Below are positions 54,836-63,906 of a DNA stretch of 64,000 nucleotides, one piece after another. The notes beneath the pieces were generated by a model that saw only the letters and a program-made list of their open reading frames with translations, was not told where the DNA came from and made no database searches. The stretch covers positions 1,488,001 to 1,552,000 of the forward strand of contig NZ_CP039887.1 in NCBI RefSeq assembly GCF_005221305.1, given 5' to 3'. The DNA is from Neisseria subflava (GTDB lineage Bacteria > Pseudomonadota > Gammaproteobacteria > Burkholderiales > Neisseriaceae). Position 1 is the stretch's first letter, and each line of letters starts with the position of its first letter. The translations under genes were made by a program, and so were the position numbers.

Positions 54836-55987
54836 ATGAAGCCACAACTCCCCCTCCCTTCCACTGATGCACAAGCCTCTTCAACACACCTGACCAAGCT
54901 CATAAAAAACGAAATTGAACAACATCAAAACTGGATATCCTTCTCCCGTTTTATGGAGCTTGCCCTTTACACACCTCAATACGGCTATTACAGCGGAGGC
55001 AGTCATAAAATCGGTACGGACGGCGACTTCATTACCGCCCCCACCCTTTCCCCCCTATTCGGACAAACCCTTGCCAAACAACTTACCGAATTACTGCCGC
55101 AAACAGCAGGCAATATCTACGAATTTGGTGCAGGCACAGGTCATCTCGCTGCCACACTCTTGCAAGACCTTTCAGACGGCCTGAATCATTACTATATTAT
55201 TGAGTTATCAGCAGAACTTGCAGAGAGACAACGCCAACATATTATTGAGCACACATCTCCCGAAGCAGCAGCAAAAGTCATCCACCTTACCGCATTACCA
55301 GAACACTTTGACGGCATCATCATCGGCAACGAAGTATTGGATGCCATGCCGGTGGAACGCTTGATTTATCAAGAGGAAAGGTTTCAACAAATCGGCGTCA
55401 GTTTAGAGAATGACGGGCTAATCGAAGCCATCAGACCATTGGTACAAGCCGAACTTACGCAAACAGCCGCCTTATACTTCCCTCCCCTTCCCTCATACAC
55501 AAGCGAGCTGCATCCTGCACAATATGCCTTTATCCAAACCCTGGCCGCCAAATTGCAGCGCGGCGGCATGATATTTATCGATTACGGCTTCGATGCCGCT
55601 CAGTATTACCATCCGCAACGCAAGGAAGGCACATTCATCGGCCACTATCGCCACCACACTATCCACGACCCATTTTTCAATATCGGCCTGACCGATTTGA
55701 CTGCGCACGTCAATTTCACCGATATTGCACGCGCCGGCACGGAATCAGGTTTAGACTTAATCGGCTACCTGCCCCAATCTTATTTCCTGCTCAATCTCGG
55801 CATCACCGATCTGCTAGCACAAATCGGCAGCCCGGATTCGGTTGAATATATCCAAGCCGCCGCCGCAGTACAAAAACTGATACATCAGCACGAAATGGGC
55901 GAACTTTTTAAAGTCATCGCTTTTGGCAAAGACATTGATATCGATTGGACAGGCTTCAGCCACGGAGATATTTGCCATAAGCTATAA
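54836..55987 (+). CDS. MidA/NDUFAF7-family SAM-dependent methyltransferase
   Basis: A 383-residue protein of the DUF185/MidA family. The SAM-binding motif is IYEFGAGTGHLAATLL (about 98-113). The N-terminal block ISFSRFMELALYTPQYGYYSGG and the later IIIGNEVLDAMPVERLIY and MIFIDYGFDAAQYYHPQR are family hallmarks. Mitochondrial NDUFAF7 methylates an arginine in a complex I subunit; the bacterial substrate is not established. It is divergent from mraZ and is preceded by an unusual pair of palindromes. Confidence 0.88.
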   Translation: MKPQLPLPSTDAQASSTHLTKLIKNEIEQHQNWISFSRFMELALYTPQYGYYSGGSHKIGTDGDFITAPTLSPLFGQTLAKQLTELLPQTAGNIYEFGAGTGHLAATLLQDLSDGLNHYYIIELSAELAERQRQHIIEHTSPEAAAKVIHLTALPEHFDGIIIGNEVLDAMPVERLIYQEERFQQIGVSLENDGLIEAIRPLVQAELTQTAALYFPPLPSYTSELHPAQYAFIQTLAAKLQRGGMIFIDYGFDAAQYYHPQRKEGTFIGHYRHHTIHDPFFNIGLTDLTAHVNFTDIARAGTESGLDLIGYLPQSYFLLNLGITDLLAQIGSPDSVEYIQAAAAVQKLIHQHEMGELFKVIAFGKDIDIDWTGFSHGDICHKL

Positions 55988-56049
55988 CCTAACAATCTAC
56001 TTTTTATTTTTTAAAAACAATAAGAAATAAAAAAAATCAAAATTAGCGC

Positions 56050-56077
56050 TTGCCAAATATTCAAAAAAAACTATAAT
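56050..56077 (+). promoter_or_regulatory. Promoter of the tRNA pair
   Basis: TTGCCA (56050-56055) and TATAAT (56072-56077) with a 16-base spacer stand 17 bases before tRNA-Met. Confidence 0.7.
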
Positions 56078-56093
56078 AGCGACTTCACGAAAC

Positions 56094-56170
56094 GGCGAAT
56101 TAGCTCAGTCGGTTAGAGCAGAGGAATCATAATCCTTGTGTCCGGGGTTCGAATCCCTGATTCGCCACCA
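56094..56170 (+). tRNA. tRNA-Met (CAT)
   Basis: A 77-base cloverleaf with encoded CCA. The acceptor GGCGAAT pairs with ATTCGCC. The anticodon loop ATCATAA gives CAT. The D-arm (AGCTCAGTCGGTTAGAGC) and T-arm (GGGGTTCGAATCCC) are normal. An elongator Met tRNA is most likely; the Ile2 (lysidine) type cannot be excluded by eye. Confidence 0.93.
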
Positions 56171-56176
56171 AATTTC

Positions 56177-56252
<76 letters not shown>

Positions 56253-56256
56253 CTAA

Positions 56257-56296
56257 ACAAAAAAGCTCTTGTTAAATACAAGGGCTTTTTTGTTTG
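56257..56296 (+). terminator. Terminator of the tRNA operon
   Basis: AAAAAAGCTCTTG pairs with CAAGGGCTTTTTT, giving a rho-independent terminator directly behind tRNA-Ala. Confidence 0.85.
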
Positions 56297-56350
56297 GCTT
56301 AATTAATAACTGATTGCTCATTAATTTTGCCATTTCAATAACTAATCAAT

Positions 56351-56383
56351 AAAGGCCGTCTGAAACATTTCAGACGGCCTTTT
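56351..56383 (-). terminator. Terminator after sspB (DUS pair)
   Basis: AAAGGCCGTCTGAAA and TTTCAGACGGCCTTT pair across a short loop, ten bases after the sspB stop. Confidence 0.8.
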
Positions 56384-56392
56384 ATCTTTTAA

Positions 56393-56797
56393 TTACTTCA
56401 CAAGCTTCAATACTTTTTTCGGTTTTTCTTCCGCAGATTCAGCTTTTGTATCTTCGGCCACCGCAGCTTCAACAGAAGCAGGCTGATATGGTTCTACCTC
56501 AAAACCCATACCCTCTCCACTTTCGCGACCAAATATACTGACAATATGACCGACCGGAATCCAAATCTCGTGCGCTACGCCGGAAAAACGGGCAGAGAAA
56601 TTGACCCATTCGTTGTCGATATTCAAGTTATGGCTGGCGGTAGGACCAATATTTAAAACAATTTCATTATCGCGCACATACTGCATCGGCACACGGGTAT
56701 GTTCATTTACCCAAGCCACGATGTGCGGTGTTTGGTTATTATCCAAGCACCACTCATACAAAGCACGCAACAAATACGGTTTGGTTGAAGTTGCCAT
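56393..56797 (-). CDS. sspB: ClpXP adaptor / stringent starvation protein B
   Basis: SspB delivers ssrA-tagged and other substrates to ClpXP. The N-terminal domain (KPYLLRALYEWCLDNNQTPH) binds substrate, and the core continues with VLNIGPTASHNLNIDNEWV and FSARFSGVAHEIWIPVGHI. A flexible linker leads to the C-terminal ClpX-docking tail (EKPKKVLKLVK). Length is 134 residues. It follows sspA, the standard operon. Confidence 0.95.
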   Translation of the reverse strand: MATSTKPYLLRALYEWCLDNNQTPHIVAWVNEHTRVPMQYVRDNEIVLNIGPTASHNLNIDNEWVNFSARFSGVAHEIWIPVGHIVSIFGRESGEGMGFEVEPYQPASVEAAVAEDTKAESAEEKPKKVLKLVK

Positions 56798-56808
56798 AGG
56801 TTCGTCCT

Positions 56809-57414
56809 TTAGCGGCGCATGGCTTTTTCAGCCGGCGTTAATGCTTCAATAAAGGCTTCGCGTTGGAAAATACGTTCAGCGTACTTCAACAAAGGCGCAG
56901 CAGATTTACCCAGTTTGATGTCGTAATAGTCCAAACGCCACAACAGCGGAGACAAAGCAACATCAATCATAGAAAAGTCATCGCCCAAGATGTATTTATT
57001 TTTAGTAAAAGACGGCGCCAACAGTGTCAAACCATTGCCAATGGCTTCACGTGCTTTAGCTTGTTCTTTATTGGTAGATTCAGGGTTTTCCAGCACTTGC
57101 ACCAAGCTGAACAATTCTTTTTCCATACGGTACAGTACCAAACGGCCGCGACCGCGCATAACAGGATCGCCCGGCATCAACTGAGGATGAGGGAAACGCT
57201 CGTCAATGTATTCGTTGATAATGTTTGATTCGTGCAAAATCAAATCACGCTCAACCAGAACCGGTACTTGGTTATACGGATTCATCAAAGCCAAGTCTTC
57301 AGGTTTATTGAACACGTCCACATCTTTGATTTCAAAATCCATACCTTTTTCGTACAGCACAAAACGGCAGCGCTGGCTGAATGGACAAGTAATACCTGAA
57401 TACAATGTCATCAT
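56809..57414 (-). CDS. sspA: Stringent starvation protein A (GST-like)
   Basis: A glutathione S-transferase-fold protein that binds RNA polymerase and controls stationary-phase genes. An N-terminal thioredoxin-like domain (MTLYSGITCPFSQRCRFVLY, then NPYNQVPVLVERDLILHESN) precedes a helical C-terminal domain. The 201 residues are normal. Start is the ATG at 57414, with GGAG nine bases upstream; a second ATG follows directly. It is 11 bases from sspB. Confidence 0.94.
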   Translation of the reverse strand: MMTLYSGITCPFSQRCRFVLYEKGMDFEIKDVDVFNKPEDLALMNPYNQVPVLVERDLILHESNIINEYIDERFPHPQLMPGDPVMRGRGRLVLYRMEKELFSLVQVLENPESTNKEQAKAREAIGNGLTLLAPSFTKNKYILGDDFSMIDVALSPLLWRLDYYDIKLGKSAAPLLKYAERIFQREAFIEALTPAEKAMRR

Positions 57415-57582
57415 AATTTTTTACTCCTGATAAATCTTTTCAGACGGCCTTAAGCCTTATAAAAATTCAGACAGAATTATACATAATTTCAAACACTTAA
57501 TCCAGAAATTTAACATATCATATTGTTTATATTGAGTAATTTTAAAATTTACATTATTTTTGCATAAACCAATTTCACAAAC

Positions 57583-57617
57583 AAAAAAGGCAAACCTGAA
57601 ACAGGTTTGCCTTTTTG
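57583..57617 (-). terminator. Terminator of the pet operon
   Basis: AAAAAGGCAAACCTG pairs with CAGGTTTGCCTTTTT just after petC. It contains no uptake sequence. Confidence 0.85.
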
Positions 57618-57628
57618 ATTCAAAAGAA

Positions 57629-58417
57629 TTAGTGAACGTCTTTCCAGAATTCTTTTTTCAGGAAGTAAGCCAATGGCAGCATTACCGCAAACAGGAATGC
57701 CAGAACCATGTAGCCGATGCGGTGGCGTTGCAACTGAGCAGGCTCACCCATGTACACCAAGTAGTTCACCAAGTCGCGTACATAAGTATCGTACTCTTTT
57801 TGGATTACTTTACCGTTAGGCAGGCGACGGCTGTGCAGACCGGTAGATTCCCAATACAACTTAGGAGTCAGGTTACCATGCTCGTCTTTAATCATAACGG
57901 GCTGACCTTTGGCATCCAACTCAACGGCTTGAACACCTTGTTGATCCCACAATGGGTGAGGCATACTCGCACCGGCCAAAACAGTATTGTTCCAACCGGT
58001 CGGACGAGTTGGGTCTTTATAGAAGCCGCGCATATAGGCGTACAGATAGTCTGCACCTTTAGAACGGGCAATCAGGGTCAAATCCGGCGGAGGCGCACCC
58101 AACCATTTGGAGGCATCTTTCGGATCCATTGCCGCTACCATGACATCACCAACGTTGTCTGTTGTAAACATCAGGTTTTTCTTGATTTCATCTTCAGTCA
58201 AACCGATGTCTTTCAGACGGTTGAAGCGCATACCGCTTGCAGAGTGGCAAGACAAACAGTAGTTTGTAAAGATTTGCGCACCGTGCTGCAGGCTGACTTG
58301 GTCACGCAGGTCGATATCGACTTTTTCATAGTTTGCATGGCCGCCGCTGGCGACGGCTGCACTCATAGGCACTGCCAGCAATAAGGCAGCAAACCAGTTT
58401 TTCAGAGTTTGTTTCAT
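57629..58417 (-). CDS. petC: Cytochrome c1 of the bc1 complex
   Basis: The heme c subunit that passes electrons from the Rieske protein to cytochrome c. A signal peptide (WFAALLLAVPMSAAVA) precedes the heme motif CLSCH, and the methionine ligand region is ASMPHPLW. A C-terminal membrane anchor (YMVLAFLFAVMLPLAYFL) is present. I chose the ATG at 58417 (262 residues); an ATG at 58432 overlaps the petB stop but adds a non-typical MRAAK. Confidence 0.95.
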   Translation of the reverse strand: MKQTLKNWFAALLLAVPMSAAVASGGHANYEKVDIDLRDQVSLQHGAQIFTNYCLSCHSASGMRFNRLKDIGLTEDEIKKNLMFTTDNVGDVMVAAMDPKDASKWLGAPPPDLTLIARSKGADYLYAYMRGFYKDPTRPTGWNNTVLAGASMPHPLWDQQGVQAVELDAKGQPVMIKDEHGNLTPKLYWESTGLHSRRLPNGKVIQKEYDTYVRDLVNYLVYMGEPAQLQRHRIGYMVLAFLFAVMLPLAYFLKKEFWKDVH

Positions 58418-58431
58418 TTTCGCTGCCCTCA

Positions 58432-59781
58432 TCAGATATTGGTTGCAAACAAGTAAGCACCAACAACGGTAATACCGACATAAACAAAGAACATAATTTT
58501 TTGTTTAGTAGTGCTCATGGTTACGCGTTCAGGAACTGGTTTGTTGGTATCCAGTTTGGTATAGAACGGCATACCCAAGAAGAATGCAAAGTAGACGAAA
58601 GACAGGATACGTGCAACCAAAGTACGAGTATCAGTTGCTACCATTGCACCCAAAATACCCAAACCGATGAAGGCAATAATGAACAGAACCAACGCAGTTT
58701 TGAAGATTGGGCCGCGATAGCGGACAGATTTAACCTCGCCTTTATCCAACCAAGGCAACAAGGCGATCAGTACAACTGCTGCACCCATACCGATTACGCC
58801 CCATACCTGAGTACCGGCAAAGGAAGGAATCGCACGCAGAATTGCGTAGAACGGAGTGAAGTACCATACCGGCGCAATGTGCGGAGGTGTTTTCAGCGCA
58901 TTCGCGGCATCGAAGTTTGGTGCTTCAAGGAAGTAGCCGCCGCCTTCAGGTGCAAAGAACAACACAGAACAGAAGACAATCAGGAATACAACGACGCCCA
59001 AGATGTCTTTAACGGTGTAGTAAGGATGGAATGGAATACCATCGCGTGGGATACCGTTTTCGTCTTTGTTTTTCTTGATTTCAACGCCATCAGGGTTGTT
59101 AGAACCCACTTCGTGCAGGGCGATGATGTGAGCCACGACCAAGCCGAGCAATACCAGAGGTACTGCGATAACGTGCAGGGCGAAGAAGCGGTTCAGAGTA
59201 ACGTCGGAAACGTTGAAGTCACCACGAATCCAAGTGGACAAATCAGGACCGATAACAGGGATGGCGGAGAACAGGTTAATAATTACCTGCGCACCCCAGA
59301 AGGACATTTGACCCCAAGGCAACAGGTAACCCATAAAGGCTTCTGCCATCAATGCCAAGAAAATCAGGGAACCGAAAATCCACACCAATTCACGAGGTTT
59401 TTTGTACGAGCCGTAAATCAGACCACGGAACATGTGCAGATAAACGACGATGAAGAAGAAAGATGCGCCTGTGGAGTGCATGTAGCGGATAATCCAGCCG
59501 CCGGACACGTCGCGCATGATGTACTCTACTGCGGTAAAGGCAGCAGGCAGATGGTAGGCGTTAAGGTTGCCGTCCGGTTTGTAGTTCATGGTCAGGAAAA
59601 TACCGCTGACGATTTGAATTACAAGGACGAGCAGAGCTAAAGAGCCGAAGTAGTACCAGAAGTTGAAGTTCTTCGGCGCATAGTATTGAGCCAAATGCTC
59701 ATTCCACATTTTAGACAGAGGGAAGCGATCATCCATCCAGCCTAACAATGCTTTTGCTTTGCTATTGGTTTGGTTTGCCAT
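58432..59781 (-). CDS. petB: Cytochrome b of the bc1 complex
   Basis: The quinol-oxidising membrane subunit with two b hemes, 449 residues. Heme-ligating histidines lie in RYMHSTGASFFFIVVYLHMF and FFALHVIAVPLVLLGLVVAH. The Qo motif is PEGGGYFLEAPNF-like in place of the usual PEWY-type region, followed by the C-terminal helices. It lies 18 bases after petA. Confidence 0.95.
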   Translation of the reverse strand: MANQTNSKAKALLGWMDDRFPLSKMWNEHLAQYYAPKNFNFWYYFGSLALLVLVIQIVSGIFLTMNYKPDGNLNAYHLPAAFTAVEYIMRDVSGGWIIRYMHSTGASFFFIVVYLHMFRGLIYGSYKKPRELVWIFGSLIFLALMAEAFMGYLLPWGQMSFWGAQVIINLFSAIPVIGPDLSTWIRGDFNVSDVTLNRFFALHVIAVPLVLLGLVVAHIIALHEVGSNNPDGVEIKKNKDENGIPRDGIPFHPYYTVKDILGVVVFLIVFCSVLFFAPEGGGYFLEAPNFDAANALKTPPHIAPVWYFTPFYAILRAIPSFAGTQVWGVIGMGAAVVLIALLPWLDKGEVKSVRYRGPIFKTALVLFIIAFIGLGILGAMVATDTRTLVARILSFVYFAFFLGMPFYTKLDTNKPVPERVTMSTTKQKIMFFVYVGITVVGAYLFATNI

Positions 59782-59799
59782 AATTATCGTTCCTTATTT

Positions 59800-60381
59800 T
59801 TAGTCTTCGCCCACCAAAACAGTTGTATCGCTCAGATATTTGTAAGGCGGTACAACCAAGTTGGTCGGTGCAGGAACACCTTTGTATACTCGGCCTGCAA
59901 TGTCGAATTTCGAACCGTGGCAAGGGCAGAAGAAACCGCCTTTCCAGTCTGCGCCCAAGTCGGCGGGAGCAATATCGGGACGGTAAGTTGGGGAGCAACC
60001 CAAGTGGGTACAGATACCGATAGCGACGAGGAGGTTCGGCTTGATCGAACGGTGCTCGTTTTTAGCGTATTCCGGTTGCTGATCCACTTCGGAATTAGGG
60101 TCTGTAACTGCACCATCCAAACTTTTCAAGTCTTTGAGCTGTTGATCTGTGCGGTTGACCAGCCAAATCGGTTTACCCTGCCATTCGGCAGTCAGCATTT
60201 GGCCTGCTTCGATTTTGCTGACATCTACTTCGACAGCAGCACCGGCAGCCTTAGCTTTCTCCGATGGGAAGAAGCTGGCCACGAAAGGCGTAGCTACGCC
60301 CAGAGCCGCCACACCGCCTGCACCGCAAGTAGCCAGTGTCAGAAAACGGCGGCGACCGTTGTTGATTTCTTGATTATCCAT
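59800..60381 (-). CDS. petA: Rieske iron-sulfur subunit of the bc1 complex
   Basis: Carries the 2Fe-2S cluster on a mobile domain. The twin-arginine signal anchor (RRRFLTLATCGAGGVAALG) is at about 10-28, and the cluster motifs CTHLGC and CPCHGSKFD are intact. The 193 residues are normal. First gene of petABC; upstream on the minus strand TTGAGT and TAGAAT, 16 bases apart, could form its promoter. Confidence 0.96.
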   Translation of the reverse strand: MDNQEINNGRRRFLTLATCGAGGVAALGVATPFVASFFPSEKAKAAGAAVEVDVSKIEAGQMLTAEWQGKPIWLVNRTDQQLKDLKSLDGAVTDPNSEVDQQPEYAKNEHRSIKPNLLVAIGICTHLGCSPTYRPDIAPADLGADWKGGFFCPCHGSKFDIAGRVYKGVPAPTNLVVPPYKYLSDTTVLVGED

Positions 60382-60503
60382 TATTCAGTCGTCCTAAAAT
60401 TTTGGGAATACCGAGCCATTAAACAGCGTAATTCTACCTAGTTTGTTGTAATACTCAAAGCATTATTTAAAATAAGGTAAAGTTTTATGATATTGCTCAA
60501 TAC

Positions 60504-61253
60504 TCAGGCAGGGTTGTTTTCATCAAAGTGAACCACTTCGATACCGAATTTTTCTGCCACGGCATCGCCTAAGGCGCGTACGCCGTAACGTTCTGTCGCG
60601 TGGTGGCCGGCGCTGATAAATGCCACACCTGTTTCATTGGCAAGATGATATTGCGCTTCAGAAATTTCACCGGTCAGATACGCATCGACACCTTCGTCTA
60701 CGGCCGTCTGAAAAAATCCCTGCGCACCGCCGCTGCACCAGACAATACGTTTGATTTCGCGTTCAAAATCGCCGATAACGGTCGGCTTGCGGCCGAATAC
60801 CGCCTCAATGCGTTCAGACAACTGCGCCAATGTTTGCGTGGTTTTCAGACGGCCTATATTCAACAGATTTTGCTCGCCGAATTGTTTTTCGAGTACCCAA
60901 TCGAGTTTCTTGGCCAACTGTGCGTTATTGCCCAGTTGCGGGTGCGCGTCCAGCGGCAGGTGGTAACCCGCCATATTGATTTGGTGGTGCAGCAAGGTTT
61001 CAATTCGTGCTTTTTTCCAACCGGTAATCGTGACAGGCTCGCTTTTCCAAAACATGCCGTGGTGAACCAAAAGCAGATCCGCCCCCTGCTCTACGGCAAA
61101 ATCGATTGCAGCTTTGCTGGCGGTAACCGAAGTGGCGATTTTGGCAATTTCTTCTTTGCCTTCGACCTGCAAACCATTGGGCGCATAGTCCTTAAACAGC
61201 CCGACCTGCAATGTCTCATCGCACCAAGCCAGAATTTCGCGGCGTAAAGCCAT
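60504..61253 (-). CDS. NIF3-family dinuclear metal centre protein
   Basis: A 249-residue member of the NIF3/YbgI family, which forms hexamers with two metal ions per subunit and has no settled function; some members are linked to GTP cyclohydrolase-like activity. Metal ligands are visible in LLLVHHGMFW and in ISAGHHATERYG near the C-terminus. The start is the ATG at 61253 after AAGGAG; the frame is open 31 codons upstream without similarity. Confidence 0.9.
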   Translation of the reverse strand: MALRREILAWCDETLQVGLFKDYAPNGLQVEGKEEIAKIATSVTASKAAIDFAVEQGADLLLVHHGMFWKSEPVTITGWKKARIETLLHHQINMAGYHLPLDAHPQLGNNAQLAKKLDWVLEKQFGEQNLLNIGRLKTTQTLAQLSERIEAVFGRKPTVIGDFEREIKRIVWCSGGAQGFFQTAVDEGVDAYLTGEISEAQYHLANETGVAFISAGHHATERYGVRALGDAVAEKFGIEVVHFDENNPA

Positions 61254-61428
61254 ATTCCGCTCCTTATATCTATCTTCAAAAACAGCTTCGCATTCTAACC
61301 GCAAAATCTGTTTATGCCTCAAATTCTTACATTCCGATTTCAGCAATCATTCCCAACATTAATTATTTACACATCATCATGAATTATTTTAATATACGCC
61401 ACCTTACCCACAGACCGTCTGAAAACAC

Positions 61429-62355
61429 ATGGACTCTATTATCGAATTGCGTCATCTTAAAACCTTGCTGGCTTTAGAAGAAACCGGCAGCGTTTCCCTT
61501 GCCGCCAAACGAGTTTTCCTGACCCAATCCGCCCTGTCGCACCAAATCCGCACCTTGGAAAATTATTACGAAACGCCGTTGTTTGAACGTAAATCCACAC
61601 CTTTGCGCTTCACTCCGGCCGGTATGCGCCTGCTGCAACTGGCGCGCGAGCTGTTGCCGCAGGTTGCCGCCGCCGAACGTGATTTGGTGCGGATTATCGA
61701 AGGCGAAGCCGGCGAACTCAGGCTTGCCGTCGAATGCCACACCTGCTTTGACTGGCTGATGCCTGCCATGGGCGAGTTCCGCCCGTTATGGCCGCAAGTT
61801 GAATTGGACATCGTTTCCGGCTTCCAAGCCGATCCGGTCGGGCTGCTGCTACAACACCGTGCCGACCTTGCCATCGTTTCCGAAGCCGAGCCGATCAACG
61901 GTATCAGCTACCACCCTCTGTTTGCCTATGAAATGGTCGGCATCTGCGCAGAAGACCACCCGCTTGCCGACAAAGACGTTTGGGAAGCGGAAGACTTTAT
62001 CGACGAAACCCTGATTACTTATCCCGTCCCCGACGAAATGCTGGATTTGCCCAAAAAAGTGCTGTTGCCCAAAGGCATTAATCCGCCGCGCCGCCACAGC
62101 GAACTGACCATTGCCATCATCCAACTGGTTGCCAGCAAACGCGGCATCGCCGCCCTGCCTTACTGGACGGTTATGCCGTATTTGGAAAAAGGCTACGTCG
62201 TCCACCGCAAAATCACTTCAGACGGCCTGCAAAGCAAACTTTATGCCGCCATTCGTACGGAAGATGCCAACAAAGGCTATCTGGACAACTTCTGCCAAAT
62301 TACTCACGACCGCTGTTTTGCCGACTTGCCAGGCTTAAGCGAATTGGAAATGTAA
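61429..62355 (+). CDS. metR: LysR-type regulator MetR
   Basis: A homocysteine-responsive regulator of methionine genes. The N-terminal helix-turn-helix (SVSLAAKRVFLTQSALSHQI) is at about 17-36, and the effector domain (about 90-300) includes VECHTCFDWLMPAM, which is diagnostic for MetR rather than other LysR members. The 308 residues are normal. It is divergent from the NIF3 gene, with a 175-base gap and an uptake sequence before the ATG. Confidence 0.9.
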   Translation: MDSIIELRHLKTLLALEETGSVSLAAKRVFLTQSALSHQIRTLENYYETPLFERKSTPLRFTPAGMRLLQLARELLPQVAAAERDLVRIIEGEAGELRLAVECHTCFDWLMPAMGEFRPLWPQVELDIVSGFQADPVGLLLQHRADLAIVSEAEPINGISYHPLFAYEMVGICAEDHPLADKDVWEAEDFIDETLITYPVPDEMLDLPKKVLLPKGINPPRRHSELTIAIIQLVASKRGIAALPYWTVMPYLEKGYVVHRKITSDGLQSKLYAAIRTEDANKGYLDNFCQITHDRCFADLPGLSELEM

Positions 62356-62368
62356 ACTTGAAACAATC

Positions 62369-62406
62369 AAAAGGCCGTCTGAACAATTTTCAGACGGCCT
62401 TTTTTT
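62369..62406. terminator. Bidirectional terminator between metR and the pseudouridine synthase
   Basis: AAAAGGCCGTCTGAA and TTCAGACGGCCTTTTTT pair between two converging genes. Confidence 0.85.
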
Positions 62407-62431
62407 AATATACACAAAAACTCCACTGCTT

Positions 62432-63082
62432 CTATTCGGACTCATCCGAACCCAAACACGCCGACAAATCGATTTCAGACGGCCATGTTTTATCAGGAGC
62501 AACCCGAATATCGAAATGCTCGCCGCGATAGTCGAAAACCAAACGCCAAGCGTGCAGAAACAGATGTTCCGCCTCATCGCCACCATACAGCGTATCGCCC
62601 AAAATCGGACTGCCTATGCTTTTCATGGCCACGCGCAGCTGATGGGTTTTGCCGGTAAACGGTTGCAACACAAACAGGCGCAAACCGGGCTTCAAGCTTT
62701 GGCTGCTGAAACGGGTAACGGCAAAATTATCCTCGTCACGCGTCAGCTTCCATGTACCGTGCCGCGAACGAGCCATACCGCCTTTCACCCAGCCCTGCTT
62801 TTTCGCCGGCTTGTGCGTACCGAGTGCCAAATAAATTTTACGCACGGTTTTCTCGGCAAACTGTGCCGACAAAGCCGCCGCGCTGTCGCGGTTTAACGCA
62901 AACAGCAATAAGCCGCTAGTGGCTTTATCCAAACGGTGAACCAACCACACGCGTTCAACGCCGAGCTGCTGCGCCAGCGAAGCAGTCAGGCAAACATCCT
63001 CTTCCGATTCGCTGTGCACCGATACGCCGCAAGGCTTATTGATGACCACAAAGTCTTTGTGCTCAAAAACAATGTCCCACAT
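62432..63082 (-). CDS. RluA-family pseudouridine synthase
   Basis: A 216-residue RNA pseudouridine synthase. It has an N-terminal VVINKPCGVSVHSESE motif and the catalytic aspartate in VHRLDKATSGLLLFAL (about residues 49-64), followed by QPFTGKTHQLRVAMKSIG. There is no S4 domain. It resembles the short group of RluA-type enzymes; the target RNA cannot be told. It begins one base after the mntX stop, within an uptake sequence. Confidence 0.9.
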   Translation of the reverse strand: MWDIVFEHKDFVVINKPCGVSVHSESEEDVCLTASLAQQLGVERVWLVHRLDKATSGLLLFALNRDSAAALSAQFAEKTVRKIYLALGTHKPAKKQGWVKGGMARSRHGTWKLTRDEDNFAVTRFSSQSLKPGLRLFVLQPFTGKTHQLRVAMKSIGSPILGDTLYGGDEAEHLFLHAWRLVFDYRGEHFDIRVAPDKTWPSEIDLSACLGSDESE

Positions 63083-63083
63083 T

Positions 63084-63662
63084 TCAGACGGCCTTCAACA
63101 CAATACCGTCGCCAAGCAGGGTCAAAATACCCAGCAGGCAGAACAAGATACACGCAGCAATGCGCACTGCTTTGGCCGGAATTTTGCGCATCAGCATTTC
63201 GCCCAAATACACGGCAGGCACAGAAGCAATCATCAAACCGGCAATACTGCCGACCACGACCAGCAGGATAGATTGGTATTTTGCCGCCAAAAGAACTGTT
63301 GCAATTTGCGTTTTATCGCCGATTTCCGCCAAGAAAAACAGGACGACCGTTGCCGTAAATGCGCCGTATTTCAGCCACTTGCTGTCAGGGTCTTCGTCTT
63401 TGTCCGGCAACAGCAGCCATAATCCAACCGCAATAAAGCTGCCGCCGACCACCCATTTCATGACTTCGGGCGAAATAGCGGATGCCAGCCAGACACCAAG
63501 TGCGGCTGAAACAAGATGGTTCAACAGGGTTGCAATAAAGATACCGGCAACAATCGCGTTTTTGTGGGCAAAACGTGCTGCCAAAAAGAGCGCCAGTAAT
63601 TGCGTTTTATCGCCGATTTCGGCAATGGCAACGCCCAGTGTCGAGGAGAAAAAAGCTTCCAT
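63084..63662 (-). CDS. mntX: Manganese exporter MntX (UPF0016/GDT1 family)
   Basis: A 192-residue membrane protein with six helices in two homologous halves. Each half carries the family signature E-x-G-D-K-T: IAEIGDKTQLLALFLA near residue 13 and LAEIGDKTQIATVLLA near 112. This is the family of the described neisserial manganese exporter MntX. A yybP-ykoY-type leader precedes it, fitting induction by manganese. It is probably co-transcribed with the pseudouridine synthase. Confidence 0.9.
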   Translation of the reverse strand: MEAFFSSTLGVAIAEIGDKTQLLALFLAARFAHKNAIVAGIFIATLLNHLVSAALGVWLASAISPEVMKWVVGGSFIAVGLWLLLPDKDEDPDSKWLKYGAFTATVVLFFLAEIGDKTQIATVLLAAKYQSILLVVVGSIAGLMIASVPAVYLGEMLMRKIPAKAVRIAACILFCLLGILTLLGDGIVLKAV

Positions 63663-63691
63663 GATTTAAGATACTCAACCGAAAAGCGGGC

Positions 63692-63737
63692 AAACAAAAA
63701 GCGCTGTGCATACCGCCCGCAAGGGTATGGACAACGC
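63692..63737 (-). terminator. Terminator hairpin in the mntX leader
   Basis: On the minus strand GCGTTGTCCATACC and GGTATGCACAGCGC form a stem interrupted by small mismatches, followed by TTTTTGTTTG (63692-63700). It lies about 30 bases before the mntX ATG and downstream of the riboswitch aptamer. Confidence 0.7.
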
Positions 63738-63855
63738 TTACGTCTTGCCTGTCTTCCGATAAAGCAGAGAAGATACCGCTGCCACGGCCGCACAAGCCGA
63801 TTATGTTGACAACAGTTTCGGCATTGCGCCGAATGGCTACTCCCGTAAGAGTGAA
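63738..63855 (-). promoter_or_regulatory. yybP-ykoY manganese riboswitch aptamer
   Basis: Minus-strand motifs match the conserved Mn2+-binding loops of the yybP-ykoY class: CGGGAGTAGCC near the 5' side and GTCAACAT about 25 bases later. The aptamer precedes a terminator hairpin and then mntX. In the class Mn2+ binding turns expression on. The helix boundaries are not modelled here. Confidence 0.75.
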
Positions 63856-63861
63856 GCACGC

Positions 63862-63890
63862 ATTGTAAGGTAAACCATGGCTTGAAGCAA
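63862..63890 (-). promoter_or_regulatory. Promoter of the mntX leader
   Basis: TTGCTT (63885-63890) and TACAAT (63862-63867) on the minus strand are 17 bases apart. The start would fall near 63855, giving a leader of about 190 bases. Confidence 0.6.
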
Positions 63891-63906
63891 CAAAAAGAAA
63901 AACAAA

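Noticed and set aside
58501..59640. A 379-codon plus-strand open frame opposite petB
   Set aside because: The translation is rich in Gln, Asn and Arg with no hydrophobic core or motif, while the minus strand encodes a complete cytochrome b.
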